From: Gonatopus flavifemur
Taxonomy: Eukaryota > Arthropoda > Insecta > Hymenoptera > Dryinidae
Direction of reading: 5' to 3'
Assembly (NCBI GenBank): GCA_018340375.1
Contig: JAFFJZ010000001.1
Coordinates: 76,438,001-76,502,000 of the forward strand
DNA length: 64,000 nt
Below the pieces are notes generated by a model. It searched no databases, was not told where the DNA came from, and was given only the letters and a program-made list of their open reading frames with translations. Positions 21,001-26,672 of this stretch are shown piece by piece. Position numbers and translations under genes: made by a program. Numbering within the stretch: position 1 is the stretch's first letter; every line of letters starts with the position of its first letter.

Positions 21001-21254
21001 CTTGGAAATGCGATTTTGGGTCTTTATAACAGCTGAGTATTTCGTTATTCGATCATTAATTCGTTTCAATAAAGGATTTAAACTTCAGCAACATCTTTGA
21101 ATGTCAGTTCAAGGGGAAGAATTTCTGATTAAGAGATTTGACTTACGAAGATTCCTTGAGATTTTTGTTCGCCATCCTTGGGGGTTTGAGGGAAACCCGT
21201 GATGAACGTTGCTAAATTGATAGCGAGGAAGATCACCACCTTACCGTTCGCCAT
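1..21254 (-). CDS. Silk-like glycine-rich secreted protein gene, at least 33 exons, 3' end beyond window
   Basis: Gene-level entry; exons are listed separately. The ATG is at 21254-21252 and the frame stays open through 33 exons (about 4,545 coding bases, 1,515 codons) to the window edge. Exon 1 is 108 bases (phase 0) and exon 2 is 178 bases (ends in phase 1). Every later complete exon is a multiple of 3 and phase 1-1, so each junction codon is a split Gly or similar. The protein has a signal peptide, a conserved-looking Gly/Ala N-terminal part, an acidic Asn/Asp segment, then Gly/Ser/Gln/Tyr/Pro low-complexity modules. This composition is typical of extracellular structural proteins such as silk, glue, cuticle or egg coat. 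The family name is not recognised and the function is inferred only from composition. No TATA box is obvious upstream of the ATG. Confidence 0.85.
152..247 (-). CDS. Silk-like gene exon 32
   Basis: 96 bases, phase 1-1, acceptor AACAAG, donor GTAAAA. It encodes GAWSTSGSWQGNGPTSQSGQ then QSAGNNQQYPNAG. The second half is nearly identical to that of exon 31 and the first half to exon 33. Confidence 0.8.
372..455 (-). CDS. Silk-like gene exon 31
   Basis: 84 bases, phase 1-1, acceptor TTTGCAG, donor GTAAGG. It encodes GAPWQGNGQGVPSNGQQSAG then NNQQYPNAG. It is closely related to exons 32 and 33. Confidence 0.8.
875..976 (-). CDS. Silk-like gene exon 30
   Basis: 102 bases, phase 1-1, acceptor TTACTAG, donor GTAATT. 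It encodes GSSSNGGASPESAEVPSVIQ then GSAGGNYGPNMEIPG. Confidence 0.75.
1243..1313 (-). pseudogene. Decayed silk-like exon between exons 29 and 30
   Basis: A good acceptor (TTTATCAG) is followed by exon-like sequence. Translation from the middle gives YPQGSVGHQSTG, then a stop (TGA where GGA is expected), then YP. The place of the donor GTAAAA reads GATAAAA. Upstream in the same stretch the frame is shifted. So it carries a nonsense change, a frameshift and a lost donor, and skipping it leaves the phase-1 frame intact. Confidence 0.65.
1390..1449 (-). CDS. Silk-like gene exon 29
   Basis: 60 bases, phase 1-1, acceptor TATCCAG, donor GTAAAG. It encodes GVPQQSQNNQHGPGFGGEYP then G. Confidence 0.75.
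1663..1752 (-). CDS. Silk-like gene exon 28
   Basis: 90 bases, phase 1-1, acceptor GTTTGTAG, donor GTAAAA. It encodes GNVQGASNGYPQQSVNNQQS then GSVASPSGYPG. Asn and Gln are enriched from here on. Confidence 0.75.
1846..3327 (-). CDS. Silk-like gene exon 27: giant GYPQG repeat exon
   Basis: 1,482 bases, 494 codons, phase 1-1, acceptor GTTGTTTAG, donor GTATGA. It encodes 36 YPQG units by my count. They are of two kinds: an 8-residue unit GYPQGTGG and a 17-residue unit GYPQGTGGGQQGSGGSG. One of each makes a 25-residue, 75-base period. Between about 2324 and 2998 three periods form a 225-base higher-order repeat that recurs almost exactly. The composition is Gly, Gln, Ser, Thr, Tyr and Pro with almost no charged residues. 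Such repeats are typical of elastomeric or adhesive extracellular proteins, but the function is inferred. Length is likely variable between individuals, and assembly collapse is possible. Confidence 0.9.
1846..3327 (-). repeat. 75-base tandem repeat with 225-base higher-order period
   Basis: The tandem array coincides with exon 27. On the plus strand the core reads GATATCCACCGCC, CTTGCGGATATCC, CTTGCTGACCACC in rotation. Because the period is a multiple of 3 and stops are rare, several other frames, including antisense, also stay open for hundreds of codons. Those are by-products of the repeat. Confidence 0.9.
3466..3525 (-). CDS. Silk-like gene exon 26
   Basis: 60 bases, phase 1-1, acceptor TTGTTAG, donor GTATGT. 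It encodes GAPQGSVSGQQGSGVNGGYP then G. It contains single copies of the PQG and GQQGSG motifs that are amplified in exon 27, so it is a plausible ancestor-type module. Confidence 0.75.
3687..3731 (-). CDS. Silk-like gene exon 25
   Basis: 45 bases, phase 1-1, acceptor ACTTCAG, donor GTAAGA. It encodes GGVQGGGSGSAGSYPG. It is the shortest exon found. Confidence 0.75.
3818..3883 (-). CDS. Silk-like gene exon 24
   Basis: 66 bases, phase 1-1, acceptor TATAAG, donor GTAAAT. It encodes GTGAPQGSGTNQQGGGVGGG then YPG. Confidence 0.75.
4100..4195 (-). CDS. Silk-like gene exon 23
   Basis: 96 bases, phase 1-1, acceptor TTTTCAG, donor GTACGA (weaker). It encodes GGLQGSSGISGGAQGSGSGQ then YGSGGSISGGYPG. 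It is the first exon of the group that ends in YPG. Confidence 0.75.
4330..4502. mobile_element. hAT-like MITE in intron 22
   Basis: The terminal inverted repeats are CATGGGCGTAGCCAG and CCGGCTACGCCCATG. The 8-base flanks ATGAGTAT (4322-4329) and ATGAGCAT (4503-4510) differ at one base, which fits an 8-base hAT target duplication. It is 173 bases long with no coding capacity. Confidence 0.75.
4939..5031 (-). CDS. Silk-like gene exon 22
   Basis: 93 bases, phase 1-1, acceptor TGAATTAG, donor GTAAGA. It encodes VSSGAHDILGSISKPFLGHG then SVGVSGGFGAHG. Confidence 0.75.
5123..5224 (-). CDS. Silk-like gene exon 21
   Basis: 102 bases, phase 1-1, acceptor TATCTTAG, donor GTAAAA. It encodes AGVSSGGGLHSSALGSGSLY then GSLDTGVVSNILHTG. 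The split first codon is Ala instead of Gly. Confidence 0.75.
5360..5503 (-). CDS. Silk-like gene exon 20
   Basis: 144 bases, phase 1-1, acceptor ATCATAG, donor GTAAAA. It encodes GSLNGAGGAHGLAGLASLFG, continues with NFDSSGHFQSSIGKPG and ends AEHSTSG. It is less repetitive than its neighbours. The 1.2 kb intron before it carries nested mobile elements. Confidence 0.8.
5654..6628. mobile_element. ACACTGTGAAAAA inverted-repeat element with nested insertion, intron 19
   Basis: It begins TACACTGTGAAAAATG and ends TTTTTTACAGTGTA. The arms share AAATTTCAGTA-type sequence. Most of its interior is the separate element at 5801-6519. Another member with the same ends is at 34318-34572. Confidence 0.65.
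5801..6519. mobile_element. Non-autonomous hAT-like element nested in intron 19
   Basis: The ends are CAGGCCCGGA and TCCGGGCCTG. Both are flanked by the identical 8-base TTTTGCAG (5793-5800, 6520-6527), the hallmark of hAT insertion. It is 719 bases, with G-runs just inside both ends (near 5815 and 6459) and no transposase ORF. Confidence 0.8.
6683..6766 (-). CDS. Silk-like gene exon 19
   Basis: 84 bases, phase 1-1, acceptor AATTCTAG, donor GTAAGA. It encodes GSGSASGGFHGAAGASESVQ then SSASVPDFG. Confidence 0.75.
6943..7044 (-). CDS. Silk-like gene exon 18
   Basis: 102 bases, phase 1-1, acceptor AATTGCAG, donor GTGAGA. It encodes GSGSANGGILGSFGKPGVVQ then GSANFGTSGSFGGLG. It pairs with exon 17 as a tandem duplicate. 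Confidence 0.75.
7224..7310 (-). CDS. Silk-like gene exon 17
   Basis: 87 bases, phase 1-1, donor GTGAGG. The acceptor is AAG instead of the usual CAG or TAG. It encodes GSGVQGGFGQLGGLQGSGNF then GTSGNFGGLG. It is a sister duplicate of exon 18: both end NFGTSG(N/S)FGGLG, and the downstream intron sequence is also alike. Confidence 0.75.
   Translation of the reverse strand, partial: VVEFKGVSGNLVVYKGLEILELLETSAA
7412..7474 (-). CDS. Silk-like gene exon 16
   Basis: 63 bases, phase 1-1, acceptor CAATTTAG, donor GTAAGT. It encodes GSGSTGGGSQGGAGIQGVLN then GG. It is close in sequence to exon 12. Confidence 0.75.
8341..8505 (-). CDS. Silk-like gene exon 15
   Basis: 165 bases, phase 1-1, acceptor GATATCAG, donor GTAAGT. 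It starts with a run of seven Gly, then ASSGSQGSASFGFGGNAG, contains GNGFHGNVGG, and ends GSGGFGSWG. It looks like a fusion of two ordinary modules. Confidence 0.8.
8586..8651 (-). CDS. Silk-like gene exon 14
   Basis: 66 bases, phase 1-1, acceptor TTATTTAG, donor GTAAGG. It encodes GSSGVGSGGFQGNGGSSQGL then NFG. The intron to exon 13 is only 82 bases. Confidence 0.75.
8734..8811 (-). CDS. Silk-like gene exon 13
   Basis: 78 bases, phase 1-1, acceptor TTCACTAG, donor GTAAGA. It encodes GSGSGGAQGSVGSSGFGQGS followed by WGFGQGG. Confidence 0.75.
9340..9414 (-). CDS. Silk-like gene exon 12
   Basis: 75 bases, phase 1-1, acceptor GGATTAG, donor GTAAGA. It encodes GGGFGSGGSQGGAGGGQGGA followed by IAGSFG. 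The intron on its 5' side carries the inverted-repeat element at 9458-9754. Confidence 0.75.
9458..9754. mobile_element. 297-base foldback MITE with TA target, intron 11
   Basis: It is flanked by TA. The ends are GGGTGGTTCTTATTTTA and the complement. The arms extend inward about 90 bases (AAGTGTTTTCT, GTCAACAAACAAG, GGCTGACCCTCTAAT). The TA target suggests mobilisation by a Tc1/mariner-type transposase. Confidence 0.75.
9806..9889 (-). CDS. Silk-like gene exon 11
   Basis: 84 bases, phase 1-1, acceptor AATATCAG, donor GTAAGG. It encodes GSVGGSSGFQTGASSSHGSA followed by GGSVSGSFG, a Ser/Gly module. Confidence 0.75.
9962..10045 (-). CDS. Silk-like gene exon 10
   Basis: 84 bases, phase 1-1, acceptor GATATTAG, donor GTAATA. 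It encodes GSIGASSQLHGTIEKPGFAQ, then GSGSVGHGG. Confidence 0.75.
10133..10195 (-). CDS. Silk-like gene exon 9
   Basis: 63 bases, phase 1-1, acceptor CAAATCAG, donor GTAATA. It encodes GGFFGSILKPGFGLGSWNLG and QG. Confidence 0.75.
10263..10310 (-). CDS. Silk-like gene exon 8
   Basis: 48 bases, phase 1-1, acceptor TTCTACAG, donor GTATGA. It encodes GSAGASGGFHGSFSKPG. This GS...GGFHG...PG module recurs in exons 15 and 19. Confidence 0.75.
10441..10551 (-). CDS. Silk-like gene exon 7: Lys-Pro repeat
   Basis: 111 bases, phase 1-1, acceptor AATATCAG, donor GTAAGAAAC. It encodes GSSSASGGYYPNQ, then a KPEKPVKPVKPEKP charged proline repeat, then HGHGSIGGSG. The Lys-Pro block is unique in the protein and could be an extended linker. 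Confidence 0.8.
10625..10924 (-). CDS. Silk-like gene exon 6: AQG/YPQG repeat exon
   Basis: 300 bases, phase 1-1, acceptor CCACTAG, donor GTAAGAAG. It encodes a tetra/penta-repeat array of GSAQG, GTVQG and GYPQG units, ending GSSGAGYGG. It is the second-largest repeat exon. Its repeat is related to, but distinct from, that of exon 27 (Ala/Val-rich instead of Gly/Ser-rich). Confidence 0.85.
10997..11074 (-). CDS. Silk-like gene exon 5
   Basis: 78 bases, phase 1-1, acceptor CGATACAG, donor GTGAGA. It encodes AETARLRLSIGKLSVAHKFG followed by SFGGHSG. It is a short basic, helix-compatible segment linking the acidic region to the repeats. A CTGCTAG acceptor 9 bases inside is possible but breaks the frame. 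Confidence 0.75.
11157..11279 (-). CDS. Silk-like gene exon 4: acidic segment
   Basis: 123 bases, phase 1-1, acceptor GATATTAG, donor GTAAAC. It encodes an Asp/Asn/Thr-rich acidic stretch (begins DNLDSNADIPNTTQ, ends DDADRTNDDEG). It has no glycine repeats and two possible N-glycosylation sites (NTT, NVT). Confidence 0.8.
11355..11429 (-). CDS. Silk-like gene exon 3
   Basis: 75 bases, phase 1-1, acceptor AAATTAG, donor GTAAGG. It encodes GVNVAGVASAQASVGRQYDG followed by SDETSG. It is Ala/Val/Ser-rich and not repetitive, and continues the N-terminal domain. Confidence 0.8.
11560..12063. mobile_element. Foldback element in intron 2
   Basis: The ends are CTGAAAAAACTCCACAGACG and the related TATGTGAAGTTTTCTCAG. 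The arms share ATTCTGC, AAAATGCAATAATTT and TTTGGATT. A part copy of the right arm is found at 37110-37260 (GAAATTATTGCATTTTGGCT). No ORF. Confidence 0.6.
12064..12860. other. Rest of intron 2 and start of the exon 2 donor side
   Basis: AT-rich sequence with ATATAT runs. I see no exon, RNA gene or bounded repeat here. Confidence 0.5.
12875..13052 (-). CDS. Silk-like gene exon 2: N-terminal Gly/Ala domain
   Basis: The acceptor TTTTTTACAG precedes CATCCG and the donor is CAG followed by GTAACG. It encodes HPFLQFGNGGVSVRFGPWQA and then a Gly/Ala-rich stretch with GGGLWANAGADKG. It is the only exon that changes phase (in at 0, out at 1). It is the least repetitive part of the protein and the best query for finding homologues. 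Confidence 0.85.
13143..13395. repeat. AAGATATCTT-type dispersed repeat
   Basis: A cluster of AAAGATATCTT, AAAAGATGTCTT and similar near-palindromic words. Related clusters occur near 13915-14135, 16316-16525, 17548-17735, 28675-28830, 55690-55790 and 57590-57865. Confidence 0.55.
13481..13550 (-). ncRNA. Degenerate tRNA-like sequence with intact A and B boxes
   Basis: On the minus strand it reads TGCCGTATAGCTCAGGTCAC..., with an A-box-like TAGCTCAGG, a D-stem pair GCTC/GAGC, and a B box GGTTCGATTCC in a T arm that can pair. The anticodon arm is too short and unpaired, and only about four acceptor-stem pairs form. It is therefore a tRNA pseudogene or the head of a tRNA-derived SINE, not a working tRNA. 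Confidence 0.5.
14172..14582. mobile_element. piggyBac-type MITE in intron 1
   Basis: Flanked by TTAA (14168) and TTGA (14583). The ends are CCCTTAGCTGCCACACTGGG and its near-complement. TTAA with CCCTT ends is typical of non-autonomous piggyBac-like elements. Confidence 0.65.
14956..15110 (+). CDS. Possible plus-strand exon nested in intron 1
   Basis: After a good acceptor (TTCTGATCTTTGTAG) there are about 50 open codons to TGA at 15108-15110. The frame gives GDNDAVLKELRVSKLNHFIN and ends DMKLLDATTDL, a balanced, helix-forming composition unlike the surrounding noncoding DNA. KELRVSKLNHFINAR weakly recalls a SAP-type helix, but I do not claim the family. No upstream exon or polyadenylation signal was located. 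It could be the last exon of a nested gene or a gene relic. Confidence 0.3.
15518..15600 (+). repeat. Possible tRNA-derived SINE head
   Basis: GTCGTGGTCTAGTGGCATGG has an A-box look (TGGTCTAGTGG). A B box is not clear: GATGACCATGAATTCC is a poor match. Weak call. Confidence 0.25.
17918..18544. mobile_element. ACCCAATAAAC inverted-repeat element
   Basis: The ends are ACCCAATAAACGCACACACG and the complement of ACCCAATAAACACACGCACG. The interior is full of AACGTT/ACGTC words. It lies within the outer element. Related ends appear at 17726-17737 and 55634. Confidence 0.65.
18616..18939. mobile_element. GGCT...TCTAGAGAC element with 9-base target duplication
   Basis: The ends GGCTCCCTCTAGAGAC and GTCTCTAGACACAGCC are inverted. 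They are flanked on both sides by AATATTTAA (18607-18615 and 18940-18948). The arms carry GACACGTG and TCTCGTAGATATAGT in inverted orientation. Confidence 0.7.
19000..21146. other. Proximal part of intron 1
   Basis: AT-rich and without a recognisable exon or RNA gene. A GAGCTCTT/AAGAGCTC-rich stretch at 19118-19400 may be a worn repeat; its edges resemble CCTAGTGAACA and TGTTCATTGGG. Confidence 0.45.
21147..21254 (-). CDS. Silk-like gene exon 1: signal peptide
   Basis: 36 codons starting MANGKVVIFLAINLATFITG. The hydrophobic core VVIFLAINLATFI and a small residue before FPQTP predict cleavage near residue 20. The exon ends in phase 0 at ATCTTC followed by GTAAGT. It is 8.1 kb from exon 2. 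The mature N-terminus (FPQTPKDGEQKSQGIF) is polar. Confidence 0.85.
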
Positions 21255-24200
21255 CTTCTCGACAACTGCTGACAGTAGGTGAGAGGCAGAGGCTGTTTGT
21301 TGCTACTCACTACTCAGGCAACAGGTTACCAGTCGTTTTGTTAACATGAAAAGAAAAAAGTATCACCTCACTAGAAAATCACGGAGATGAGAAGGGTAGG
21401 GGTACATTGAGCGGTAACCTGCGTGGATGATGATCGCAATCTTGGGCCAATCGCAAACACGAGAAACGCGAGATGGAAGATTACAAACACCGATGAATGA
21501 GCTTATTACGAGGGAGAGAGGATAACAAGTTCATGTGTGTACGGTATTCTGTGCGATGCTGAGATACATTGTTATTCTTGGAATTTTTATGGACAAAAAT
21601 ATACGATTCACGCTGGGAAGATAACAAATCTCTTGGATAATTTTATTCATTTTGGTTTGCACAGAGTTTTATTATAATACCACGTATACAGTTTAGAAAA
21701 CATATGTTTTAACAATCTTCTCACGTATGAAATTCTGTCGACATATAGGGATAATGTATCTGTTTGTTTAGGTAATGAAAATCTAGAGTTCATTCGTTAT
21801 CTTGGTATCTATCTTTCAAACTAAGAATAGATAAAAAATTGTACATGGAGGAGTTCGGTTTATGATAAATAATTCAAGGGAAGGAGGGGTTTCAAAAACT
21901 TGTCGTAAGTTGATAGTTGCTAAGGCTTTGGTCACGAGCTTTGTCTCTGAAGTATAATGACGGTGGGAATGATCGCAGGGCTGTCTTTTGCGATAAAAGC
22001 ATATACGTGTAAGTTTGATTCGACATCTTTGATTGGTTCGAAGTGCTGTTTTTTTACACATGAATTGTAAAATATTTCATGATAATTTCGATTTCTTCTA
22101 TCGAAAATGGTCGATTCATACGAATTCAAGAAAAACTCATTCAATTATTGATAATTCATTCCGTATCTTATTGGTGTGTATAAACAAATTGTGGAAACAA
22201 ATGAAGTTTTGTTGCAAGTATATCCTGTTAATTATTCATTGCATACTATCCATAAATATTTACCGACATTCAAAAGAACGTGCAATGGATATATAGTGGA
22301 CATTTTATAAATATAGCTTGAGCAGGGAAGTTGAATTGCTTCAAAGTATCGCATGCTAATATCGTTATACTGTACACTCAGCGGATTTATTGATGAATGT
22401 AACCCTGCTAAATATTTGTATGTCACATGAAAGCTCTAACCATTCCGTAAATCGTTATTGAACAATATATTAATCGCATTTCAAGTTTTTAACGTAGAGC
22501 GAATGTTATTTTTCCTCCTGAATCGATTTTTTAAATCAATTTTGTTGAATGAAACTGTCTCTTAGAATACACAAGAAATTCATGAGCTTACGTTTTTGTT
22601 CGATCTTCTGGATCATCAAAAAATTCTAATGGCATCGTAATTCAATGATGAGAAGTAACACCGATTAATTCCATCGAATTGTACAATAGATGCGATGTAT
22701 TGTTCTTCAAGTTCAGCTATTTATCGAATCACACCAACTATTCATTGCACAAGTTAGAATGAAAAAACATAGACCAAAAAATCCAGCATCTTGTAATTCA
22801 CACGATACACCGATTGTCACTGAATCATGATAGAAATCGTTTCTAAATATTTTGTAGTAACTCGAAGTTATACGCTTTACCGTACAATAGGTACCAATAG
22901 AATATATAATTATGCTCGTTCTCATTTCCTTAACAAATTTCATTTGCTTTCAAGAACAATGGACACGCAGAAAACTTGGTGTTGGTTCACTTTATATTTA
23001 GTTTCCAACGATTGAACTCAAAATTGAAGAGCACTTGTCTTCTTTCAACTCCAAACTTGTTATTTCGTTCCTTTAAATAGAATTTTTGTTACAATTTGGG
23101 ACATGTCTTTCAATTTCACTGTGATATTGATGGGACCATAAAAATAAGAATCGACATTAACAAAATTCTGAAGAATTTCAGGATTTGTAAGGAATATTTG
23201 TTCATCCACGTCAAAAATAATTTGTATGAGATAGATTTTGAATACCAGCGTTGGATTTTACTCGATATGAACAAAAAAAGTACATCGTCATGTCGAAAAG
23301 TCATCATCGGGTCTTTTATGATTCGTGTGAATGACTTTTTCACCATTAATCAGCTGTTCAAGTTCAAGAATGAATTTGAACACATAATGAGGTAACTCCA
23401 TGTATCTCTCAAACAAAAATACTTCAAAAACCTGATGAACATATCAGTGGCGTAACTGTAGAGACTCTAAAAGAGATCCTAACTTCTTCCAATGAATTTC
23501 ACGCTTATATGAATAAAAACGAATAATCACTGGCGTTTGAATAATTAAATTTGGAAAACCTGTCCAATCAAGTTTTTGGTGCAAACACGGGGGATCTTGG
23601 AAAAACTTGTCAAGGTTGATTAATTTTTTTGTTATATCAGGAAGAAATTTCTTGAAATGTGTATTGAAATCGATAGAATTCCTACGTTCAACTTTGCTAA
23701 CCAAAGGAGAAGGTTGTTTATAACGGAATTATACATTATAAACAAAAAAACGCAACCAAAAGACCTTGCTGGATGCAATTCACGCAATCCAACGTCATCG
23801 CGATTGTCTGAAACTTCTTTTACATTCAAAGTTCAATGGTCGATTATACTATTCATGGAGCATGGATGAAATATTAGACCACACATCCCATAGAACACGT
23901 CCATCGATCACAGTGTAATAAGAATTGTTCCATCTTTCTCTTCCTGAATGAAAAAGAAACATAAATTTCAATTTTATTTGAATTATGGCGATTAAAATTT
24001 GCAGTCAAGTGTCATCTATGGATGAATATTTGTTTGAATTCGAATTTGATGTTGATGGAGAGCGTTCCAGGTATTTTTCCAGCCCCTTGTCTACTGGGAC
24101 ACATCTTTTCAACAAAAATCTCAAATGAATATGTCAAGAATTCTCGATGTTAAAAATGAATTTCATATGAATAATGTTAGAATAAACATGACATATCACC

Positions 24201-26600
24201 CAAAAATCCGAGAGGACAAATTTTCAAAATTAAATATAATTTGTATATAATTCAGTACAGTTTATATATAAATTACATATATTTTTGAAAACCCTTCTCC
24301 TTGGGAAGTTTCGTGACAATCTGCTGTCTCATCCTGTTACACGGAAAGACCGGGTCTATTAATATTCAGAAAAATGACTGTCAATTTAGGGAAAACGAGG
24401 ATCGCTGAAAAATATTTGTAGTGAGTCTACTAAAAATTCGTAGTCGATGTATTAACGATTGATAGTTTCACTGTGAAAAATACCAATGAAATTATCAACT
24501 GTTAATATTTTGACTACGAATTGTTGGTAGACTCACTACGAATATTTTCCAGCGATCCTCTTTCTCCCTAAATTGACAGTCATTTTTCTAAACGTTGATA
24601 AATTCTTTTCAAATATTAATAGACCCGATCTTTCCGTGTATGGATTTCCCTACAATGGCCAAAAGAAACTCCAACTCTATGAATCTGAAGGGATTATATA
24701 GTTCTGTAAATAAAAAAAATGTTCAAGTATTAGCTTCATTGACTCAGGACTCTTGCCGGATCATCTACTCAGTTTTGATAGAATCCTCAAAACTGAGATT
24801 TTCTAAAAAACACCTCATTAGACCACAGAGAATGATAGTAATTTCATTCAAAAAATCCAAATGTATACTACAAAACTGAAGTTCTATCTTTTCAGTAGCA
24901 TTTTCTTTTCGTAATATATCCCACTTCTAATCTCAAAATTTGGATTATCAACCCTATTGACATGAATCATTCGTCTAGCCATCCAATTCAATGATCGAGT
25001 TATGATCTGGAAAAAGAGATTATCATCGTTTCAAGGTGACTGACACATTTTTTGTAACTGCACATCGAAGAACAGAAATTCAGTTTCACATAAAATTCCT
25101 TTATCCCTTGTTATTGTTCCGCAAATACTTTGTTTTGTCATGTGCGTCAATACATTTTTTCCCACATTTTTCGAGCCAGGGAACTTGATGCGGTTTATGA
25201 TCAATTTTGCACTTTGTTCATTCGTATCCCACTTCATTTTCCTGCCAACAAGAAGAAATGTAAAAAAAAAACAATCCAATAATCAATCCGATTTCCCAGG
25301 ATTATGATATAATCATTACGGTACGGTGGGTAATTTCTGATATTCAATCAGATTTAATGACGTAAAATGAGCTAGTGTGATACCAATTGGATAAAGAATA
25401 TGCAAATACTATTCGAGAAACGTCGGTTTGCTTTTAGTGCATTTTATTTCTGATGTGCTGCGAATCATATGAAAAAATATGGAAGGTGGAATAGTTGAAA
25501 AAAAACGAGAAACTGTTAGCAGACAACCCACTTTCGCGTCGCGTACCCGACTAAAATGTAAATTTCATAATTTGTGATTCAATTTGAATATCGTGGACTT
25601 ATCTGTGATTACGAACGGTTTTTTTAAATACTAGAATTTTTATATGTTAAACGTATCGATGATATAAATAGCTGTTTATGCGTTGAATAGAATTTTTCAA
25701 TCTTTTTGTTGACGTTGAAGCCTCTTTTTGCACATTTTTTCAATCAACTTGATCTTAAAATTTGGTTTTTACGATATTGAAGTCGAATAATATTGCAGGA
25801 CATGTATAAACGTATCTTGAATATGAAATTTGGGGCAGGATTGGTGAAAAACTCATTTGAAAGGGTTGCTCAAGATATCGAATACAGATTTGAACGATAT
25901 GGCAAGATGTGGAACGTACATCAGGTTTATTGCTCTATGATTAGAGTTGACAAAATAAACAGGAGGTGTTGAAATAGCAATATCTAAAACCATTTATGAG
26001 TTATGTAGAGACAATATCGTGCATGAATCAACTGTTTCAAACCTATTCATGCGAACATGAAGAGTATAATTATTCAAGTCGAATGGCAATCAACTGCAAT
26101 TCAGACGTATTCCACCACTGAAGAAGGTACATAGACTCTGAATTTACGTAGATCTTATCGTCTCTTTTACAATATCCTCCTTGGGAATCAAAAAAGTATT
26201 TACTTAGTTGGTTTTGGTTTTTGTTCTATCATTCTCATATTTCATAATTCACCGTCAATCGTTCCTGACTCATCGTTAATTGCACTCAATTATGATATAG
26301 CCTATTGACTGTGACCATGTGAAACACACGACAAGAACGAATGGAAAATAAAATAATGTACTGTGGTCCGTGCATTCGATACTCGAGGCTATACATATTT
26401 ATTTCTTGTCACAAAGAAGAGGATACTGAACATCGAATCGATGGTTCGTTCTTTAACGCGTATATCCACCGTGTCCGGATTTACTGATTCTTCTCAAGAT
26501 CAATGAACTTTTCTGAATAATAATTATTCGCCAGACGAAAGGTGTTATCCAATTTCAATACTTTATCTCTGTCACAGTTAAGATGTGACCGTTACTCGAG
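21255..26600. other. Intergenic region between the silk-like gene and gene 2
   Basis: The 5' flank of the silk-like gene should lie just right of 21254. A TATA box is not evident there. Apart from the foldback at 24338-24641 I see no gene. ORFs at 23096-23395 and 22033-22296 have no recognisable features and are AT-driven. Confidence 0.5.
24338..24641. mobile_element. ACACGGAAAG foldback MITE
   Basis: The ends are TACACGGAAAGACCGGGTCT and the complement of TACACGGAAAGATCGGGTCT. The arms (AATGACTGTCAATTTAGGG, GATCGCTG, GTAGTGAGTCTAC) pair over more than 120 bases each. Confidence 0.75.
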
Positions 26601-26610
26601 ACTTGAAATG

Positions 26611-26672
26611 CTATCGAATGTTCCATTTCTTTTCCTTCGTGAACGCACTTCGAATGTACCAGACAGACGCAT
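26611..26672 (-). CDS. Tentative last exon of gene 2
   Basis: A pyrimidine tract and TTTTTCATAG acceptor lead into an in-phase reading DASVWYIRSAFTKEKKWNIR and TAG. A different frame of the same stretch is open longer (CVCLVHSKCVHEGKEMEHSI...), so the choice is uncertain. An AATAAA on the minus strand near 26400 could serve as the polyadenylation signal. Confidence 0.3.

Noticed and set aside
23096..23395. 99-codon plus-strand ORF
   Set aside because: AT-driven composition, an equally open antisense frame, no splice or start context, no recognisable domain.
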